Origin: Haliscomenobacter sp038240665
Lineage (GTDB): Bacteria; Bacteroidota; Bacteroidia; Chitinophagales; Saprospiraceae
DNA: 8,935 nt
Assembly: GCA_038240665.1 (NCBI GenBank)
Contig: JBBRGN010000201.1
Location: 1 to 8,935 of the forward strand
Direction of reading: 5' to 3'
The notes beneath the pieces were generated by a model. The model saw only the letters and a list, made by a program, of their open reading frames with translations, had not been told where the DNA came from and did no database searches. Position 1 is the first letter of the stretch. The number at the start of each line of letters is the position of its first letter. The translations under genes and the position numbers were made by a program. Positions 7,034 through 8,935 of the stretch are shown here, in pieces.

Positions 7034-8194
7034 ATGACTAGGTTTTATTTATGCCTGCTAATGGCCATTTTTTCCAAACTCAATGGCCAAACGCCTGAAG
7101 AGCGGTATTTTTATTCCGCCCAGATTGAGCAGTCGCTGTCTCAAGATTCTTCAACAGAAAATGTAGCGTTAAGTGCTTGGAAATATGCTTCGATAGGGAA
7201 GTACTCCCAAGCTCTAAAAACTTGGGATCGGAAAAACCCCGCGCCGCTGAGCGCTTCAAAGTTGGATAGCTTGCTTTTTCAAACTTTTAAACCTCAATTG
7301 GCGAGTGAATTCCTGATTGATCAAGCGGAAAAAGAACAATTCATCCTTCTCAACGAAGCACATTATCATCCGCAACATCGGGTATTTGCCCTGTCTTTAT
7401 TGGGAGGATTGTACCGACAAGGTTTTCGGTACCTCGCTCTGGAATCGCTAGCAGATACCGGAATCAACCGCCGCAAATACCCGCTTTTGTCGAGTGGATG
7501 GTACATTGCTGAACCTCAATATGGCGAATTGATCCGCGAGGCCATACGGCTGGGTTTTACTTTGATTGGGTACGATGCCAGCAATGTCAAAAACGAGATC
7601 GATCGCGCCAAGACTCAGGCGCTGAACATCCTTAAAATACGGCAACAAGATCCTAAAGCCAAGATTTTTGTACTCTGTGGCCCAACGCATACCCAGAAAA
7701 ATAACCCTTCGAGTTTGGCTACTCAATTGAAAATATTGACAGAGATTGATCCTTTTACCATCGATCAAGTTGCTCATAGCGAGCGAAGTGAAAAAAAGCG
7801 GAATAGTCGTTTTTTGAACCTGACCGAGTCCGATGAATCAGTGGTATTGGTAGACAAAGAAGGAAAACTGTTTCAAGACGAAGCGGGTCAAAGCCATCCC
7901 AGCTGCCTAGTCATCCATCCGCTGACCCGTTACCGACATGGCCGACCGGCGTGGTTGTATATCGCCGATCGGCGTCGCGCTTTTCATTTGCCTACGGCCA
8001 TGCTCACGGTAGGGTATCCCTGTATTGCCCAAGCGTACCACCAAGGCGAGCACAAGGATGCTGTCCCTGCCGATGTGGTGGAGTTTTTAAGTGCGGATCA
8101 TCATGTACCTTTGGTATTGGTTCATGGCGAATACCGTATTGAATTGCGTGATGCTCAGGGCGGTCGGCAGGTGCTAGAAATTAGAGTCCGCTAG
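7034..8194 (+). CDS. Exported protein of unknown function with ChaN/EreA/TIKI-like Glu/His motifs
   Basis: A 386-residue protein starting with a short export signal (MTRFYLCLLMAIFSKLNGQ), so it probably acts in the periplasm or outside the cell. The central region has the pattern of the haem-binding ChaN, erythromycin-esterase and TIKI/TraB-like fold. LLNEAHYHPQHR (E108, H110, H112, H115, R116) follows a first strand, LALESL carries E137 about 27 residues later, YIAEPQYGELIREA (E160) precedes a strand ending in D181, and FVLCGPTHT places H219 where the fold usually has a Gly-x-x-His. The C-terminal ~85 residues look like a separate beta-rich tail ending HGEYRIELRDAQGG. The family link comes from motif spacing only; the reaction and substrate are unknown. 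It is divergent from the porin and convergent with the acetyltransferase gene, 14 bp away. The 3' third is more GC-rich than the 5' part. Confidence 0.8.
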   Translation: MTRFYLCLLMAIFSKLNGQTPEERYFYSAQIEQSLSQDSSTENVALSAWKYASIGKYSQALKTWDRKNPAPLSASKLDSLLFQTFKPQLASEFLIDQAEKEQFILLNEAHYHPQHRVFALSLLGGLYRQGFRYLALESLADTGINRRKYPLLSSGWYIAEPQYGELIREAIRLGFTLIGYDASNVKNEIDRAKTQALNILKIRQQDPKAKIFVLCGPTHTQKNNPSSLATQLKILTEIDPFTIDQVAHSERSEKKRNSRFLNLTESDESVVLVDKEGKLFQDEAGQSHPSCLVIHPLTRYRHGRPAWLYIADRRRAFHLPTAMLTVGYPCIAQAYHQGEHKDAVPADVVEFLSADHHVPLVLVHGEYRIELRDAQGGRQVLEIRVR

Positions 8195-8208
8195 AAAGCT
8201 GCATTCTC

Positions 8209-8646
8209 TTACGCTGTCCAGTAGTAATAAGAGTTATCGGCTTTTTGCCAATCCATTTTTTCGTATAGATGTTGAGCATGGGCATTGTCGGGCGCAGTTT
8301 CCAGTAAGATTCCCTTGGCGTTTTGAGTCCTAACAAAATCCTTGGCGGCGTTCAAAAGAGCACTGCCCGCACCGCTGTTCCGGATGTTTTCATCGATAAA
8401 AAGGTCGTTTAAAATCCATTCCCGGCGCATGGAAACCGAAGAAAAAACCGGGTAAAGTTGGGTGAATCCAATGGCTTGATCCTCGTGCATGGCCAAAAAA
8501 ATCACCGATTCCGCGTGTTGTAATCGTTCGGTCAAAAATTGAATAGCGGCAGCTAAATCTCCGGTTTTTCCATACCACTGGCGGTACGCTTCAAAAAGAG
8601 GGGCAACGATGGCGGCATCGTTGACTGTGGCTCGAATGATGGTCAT
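8209..8646 (-). CDS. GNAT-family N-acetyltransferase
   Basis: A 145-residue single-domain GNAT enzyme, expected to transfer an acetyl group from acetyl-CoA to an amine in the cytoplasm. The N-terminal strand and helix (TIIRATVNDAAIVAPLFEAY) are followed by strand pairs around 47-66, then WILNDLFIDENIR and the acetyl-CoA pyrophosphate loop R89-N-S-G92-A-G94, matching R-x-x-G-x-G. Strand 5 is GILLETAPDN, and Y128 in HLYEKMDW is in the usual place for the general acid. The length is normal and the gene is complete. It begins 13 bp after the decarboxylase stop, so the two are probably co-transcribed. Its acceptor could be an amine made by that enzyme, but small GNATs act on very varied substrates and this is only a guess from context. 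Confidence 0.92.
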   Translation of the reverse strand: MTIIRATVNDAAIVAPLFEAYRQWYGKTGDLAAAIQFLTERLQHAESVIFLAMHEDQAIGFTQLYPVFSSVSMRREWILNDLFIDENIRNSGAGSALLNAAKDFVRTQNAKGILLETAPDNAHAQHLYEKMDWQKADNSYYYWTA

Positions 8647-8659
8647 TGTGGTATTACTT

Positions 8660-8935
8660 TTAAAGTGTCAATTCTAAATTTTCAATAGCTATCGCTTCAA
8701 TTCTTTGGAGTAAATGTGCTACGTCTTGAAGGGTAGTCAACGGATTCATGAGGCTTACCCGTAAAAAAAGTTGCCCACGTAGCTGGGTTTGTACGATGTA
8801 AAAAATGCCTTCCTCCAGCAGTTGCTGTCTAATTTTGGCATTCAATGCATTGGCATTTTCGCCATTTTGAGGCAAGTACCGAAAACAAACGATGTTGGCT
8901 TCGGGAGGAGTGGCCAATTCAAAATGGGCGTGTTG
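8660..8935 (-). CDS. Group II PLP-dependent amino-acid decarboxylase, C-terminal fragment (5' end outside the window)
   Basis: The frame is open to the right edge and shows the last 91 residues of a protein whose start lies outside the window. The visible part matches the C-terminal domain of group II pyridoxal-phosphate decarboxylases (aromatic amino acid, glutamate or 2,4-diaminobutyrate type): FELATPPEANIVCFRY, then a helix with NAKIRQQLLEEG, FYIVQTQLRG, LFLRVSLMNPLTT and a final amphipathic helix. The PLP-binding lysine lies in the missing part, so substrate cannot be judged. An in-frame TTG at 8917 is not a start, because recognisable family sequence continues upstream of it. It is followed after 13 bp by the GNAT gene. 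Confidence 0.88.
   Translation of the reverse strand, partial: QHAHFELATPPEANIVCFRYLPQNGENANALNAKIRQQLLEEGIFYIVQTQLRGQLFLRVSLMNPLTTLQDVAHLLQRIEAIAIENLELTL

Noticed and set aside
7963..7974. 12-bp perfect palindrome CGCCGATCGGCG
   Set aside because: It lies inside the coding sequence of the exported protein, encodes ordinary residues (IADRR) and is not repeated elsewhere in the window, so it is probably incidental in a GC-rich stretch.

Overview
The window looks like an ordinary chromosomal segment of a Bacteroidota bacterium. The signs are a CzcC-CzcB-CzcA-type gene order, a lipoprotein adaptor, start codons without clear Shine-Dalgarno sequences, AT-rich spacers and a Bacteroidota-style promoter motif. 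Composition and protein flavour would fit a Saprospiria-like lineage, but that placement is a guess. I see no RNA gene, CRISPR array, insertion sequence or prophage.

Positions 1-5096, minus strand, hold a compact three-gene operon for a tripartite heavy-metal efflux pump. Transcription runs right to left: a TolC/CzcC-type outer-membrane factor (3810-5096), a lipoprotein CzcB-type periplasmic adaptor (2714-3808) and a CzcA-type inner-membrane RND proton/metal antiporter (from 2708, running off the left edge). The spacers are only 1 bp and 5 bp. The RND protein carries the Asp/Asp/Glu triad of the divalent-cation branch, so Zn2+, Co2+, Ni2+ or Cd2+ is more likely than Cu+/Ag+. No sensor kinase, response regulator or metalloregulator is present in the window.

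Positions 5097-5616 are a 520-bp AT-rich non-coding gap upstream of the pump. It contains a 6-bp inverted repeat and a possible distant promoter. To its right, also on the minus strand, is an OprB-like outer-membrane porin (5617-6936). Facing away from the porin is an exported protein of unknown function (7034-8194, plus strand) whose Glu/His motifs resemble the ChaN/EreA/TIKI-type fold.

The right end holds two minus-strand genes that converge on the exported protein gene: the C-terminus of a group II PLP-dependent amino-acid decarboxylase (8660 to the edge) and, 13 bp downstream of it, a small GNAT acetyltransferase (8209-8646). They probably form a two-gene unit linking an amine-producing and an acyl-transferring enzyme.

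I did not find a clearly new system. The items most worth a second look are the exported Glu/His protein, its divergent pairing with the porin, and the long leader of the efflux operon.
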